From Salinigranum halophilum (GTDB taxonomy: Archaea > Halobacteriota > Halobacteria > Halobacteriales > Haloferacaceae), in the NCBI RefSeq assembly GCF_007004735.1, contig NZ_SSNL01000009.1, positions 62,001-126,000 on the forward strand: a DNA stretch of 64,000 nt, in the 5' to 3' direction. Every line of letters begins with the position of its first letter. Positions within the stretch are counted from its first letter, which is position 1. The translations under genes were made by a program, and so were the position numbers. Positions 63,786-64,000 of the stretch are shown here, piece by piece. Below the pieces are notes generated by a model, which was not told where the DNA came from, made no database searches, and was given only the letters and a program-made list of their open reading frames with translations.

Positions 63786-64000
63786 CTACGCCTCGAACGG
63801 TGCGTACTGGTTCTCCCACTCGCGTCGCGCTCTGATCGCCTCCCGGCCCTGGTCGGATATCTGGTAGAAGTTCGTCCGACGGTCGTGCTGGCCCTTCACG
63901 ACCAACCCCTTCTCGACGAGCGTGTCGAGATTCGGGTAGAGGCGGCCGTGATTGACCTCGCCGACGTCGTCGCTGATCGATTCTTTGATCTGCTGTCCGG
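63786..64000 (-). CDS. PadR-family transcriptional regulator, C-terminal part
   Basis: The frame runs from beyond the window edge to TAG at 63786-63788; 70 codons are visible. It shows the PadR winged helix: HGRLYPNLDTLVEKGLVVKG with the recognition helix and wing, then RTNFYQISDQGREAIRARREWE. PadR proteins repress stress or efflux genes as dimers; haloarchaea have many. The N-terminal start is outside the window. Confidence 0.85.
   Translation of the reverse strand, partial: GQQIKESISDDVGEVNHGRLYPNLDTLVEKGLVVKGQHDRRTNFYQISDQGREAIRARREWENQYAPFEA

Overview
The window comes from an extremely halophilic archaeon (class Halobacteria). The predicted proteins are rich in Asp and Glu, most of the DNA is GC-rich, export signals are of the Tat type, several promoters are leaderless (TATA-like box about 26 nt before the ATG), and many families are haloarchaeal (DUF7344, HalOD1, RdfA, Sph3-like SMC protein, COG1361 proteins, Orc1/Cdc6 paralogues with their own origin repeats). 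The genus cannot be fixed from the sequence alone. No tRNA, rRNA or CRISPR array was seen.

Layout. 0-3 kb: small regulatory or membrane proteins, a tiny treble-clef zinc protein and a decayed DUF7845-type gene. 3-5 kb: first Orc1/Cdc6 gene inside its own ORB-like repeats. 5-9 kb: RND/MMPL exporter and its COG1361 partner. 8.9-13.1 kb: a ParA-like operon (ParA, acidic partner, two small membrane proteins) bracketed by two arrays of 13-nt iterons and split by an IS608-like IS200/IS605 element. 13-25 kb: lipoprotein, winged-helix protein, nicotinate phosphoribosyltransferase, coiled-coil protein, IS630-type HTH protein, RdfA and Sph3-like shape determinants, hybrid histidine kinase, and a divergent pair consisting of a GGGP-synthase paralogue and a prenyl-synthase-like protein. 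25-37 kb: a replication-rich zone with three more Orc1/Cdc6 genes, four further repeat families, a broken IS1595 transposase full of hairpins, a MITE and relics, interrupted by two glycosyltransferases and a creatininase-family enzyme. 37-50 kb: phosphodiesterase, class V aminotransferase and a surface/glycosylation block (GT-C-like membrane protein, beta-helix protein with a fibre-like partner, Tat-exported protein, two GT4 and one GT2 enzymes). 50-60 kb: the haloarchaeal MoxR/DUF58/DUF4129 cluster in divergent and convergent halves. 60-64 kb: HalOD1 protein, phosphohexomutase, sugar nucleotidyltransferase, Tat protein and the 3' end of a PadR regulator.

Most unusual points: (1) four orc genes and five distinguishable origin-repeat families lie within about 34 kb, one family having no adjacent initiator; (2) two matching 13-nt-period iteron arrays bracket a ParA operon; (3) an IS608-like element carries the same 45-nt double-hairpin architecture three times (left end, inside tnpA, inside tnpB), with different stem sequences but conserved pairing; (4) the IS1595-type transposase gene contains five long hairpins within its coding sequence; (5) three of the four orc promoters have an ORB-like sequence abutting the TATA box.

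How the genes may work together: the glycosyltransferases, phosphohexomutase and nucleotidyltransferase fit sugar activation and cell-surface glycan assembly; RdfA, Sph3-like protein and the ParA operon fit cell shape or DNA positioning; the Orc/ORB modules look like replication origins, possibly of plasmid ancestry, gathered in one accessory region of a chromosome or megaplasmid.
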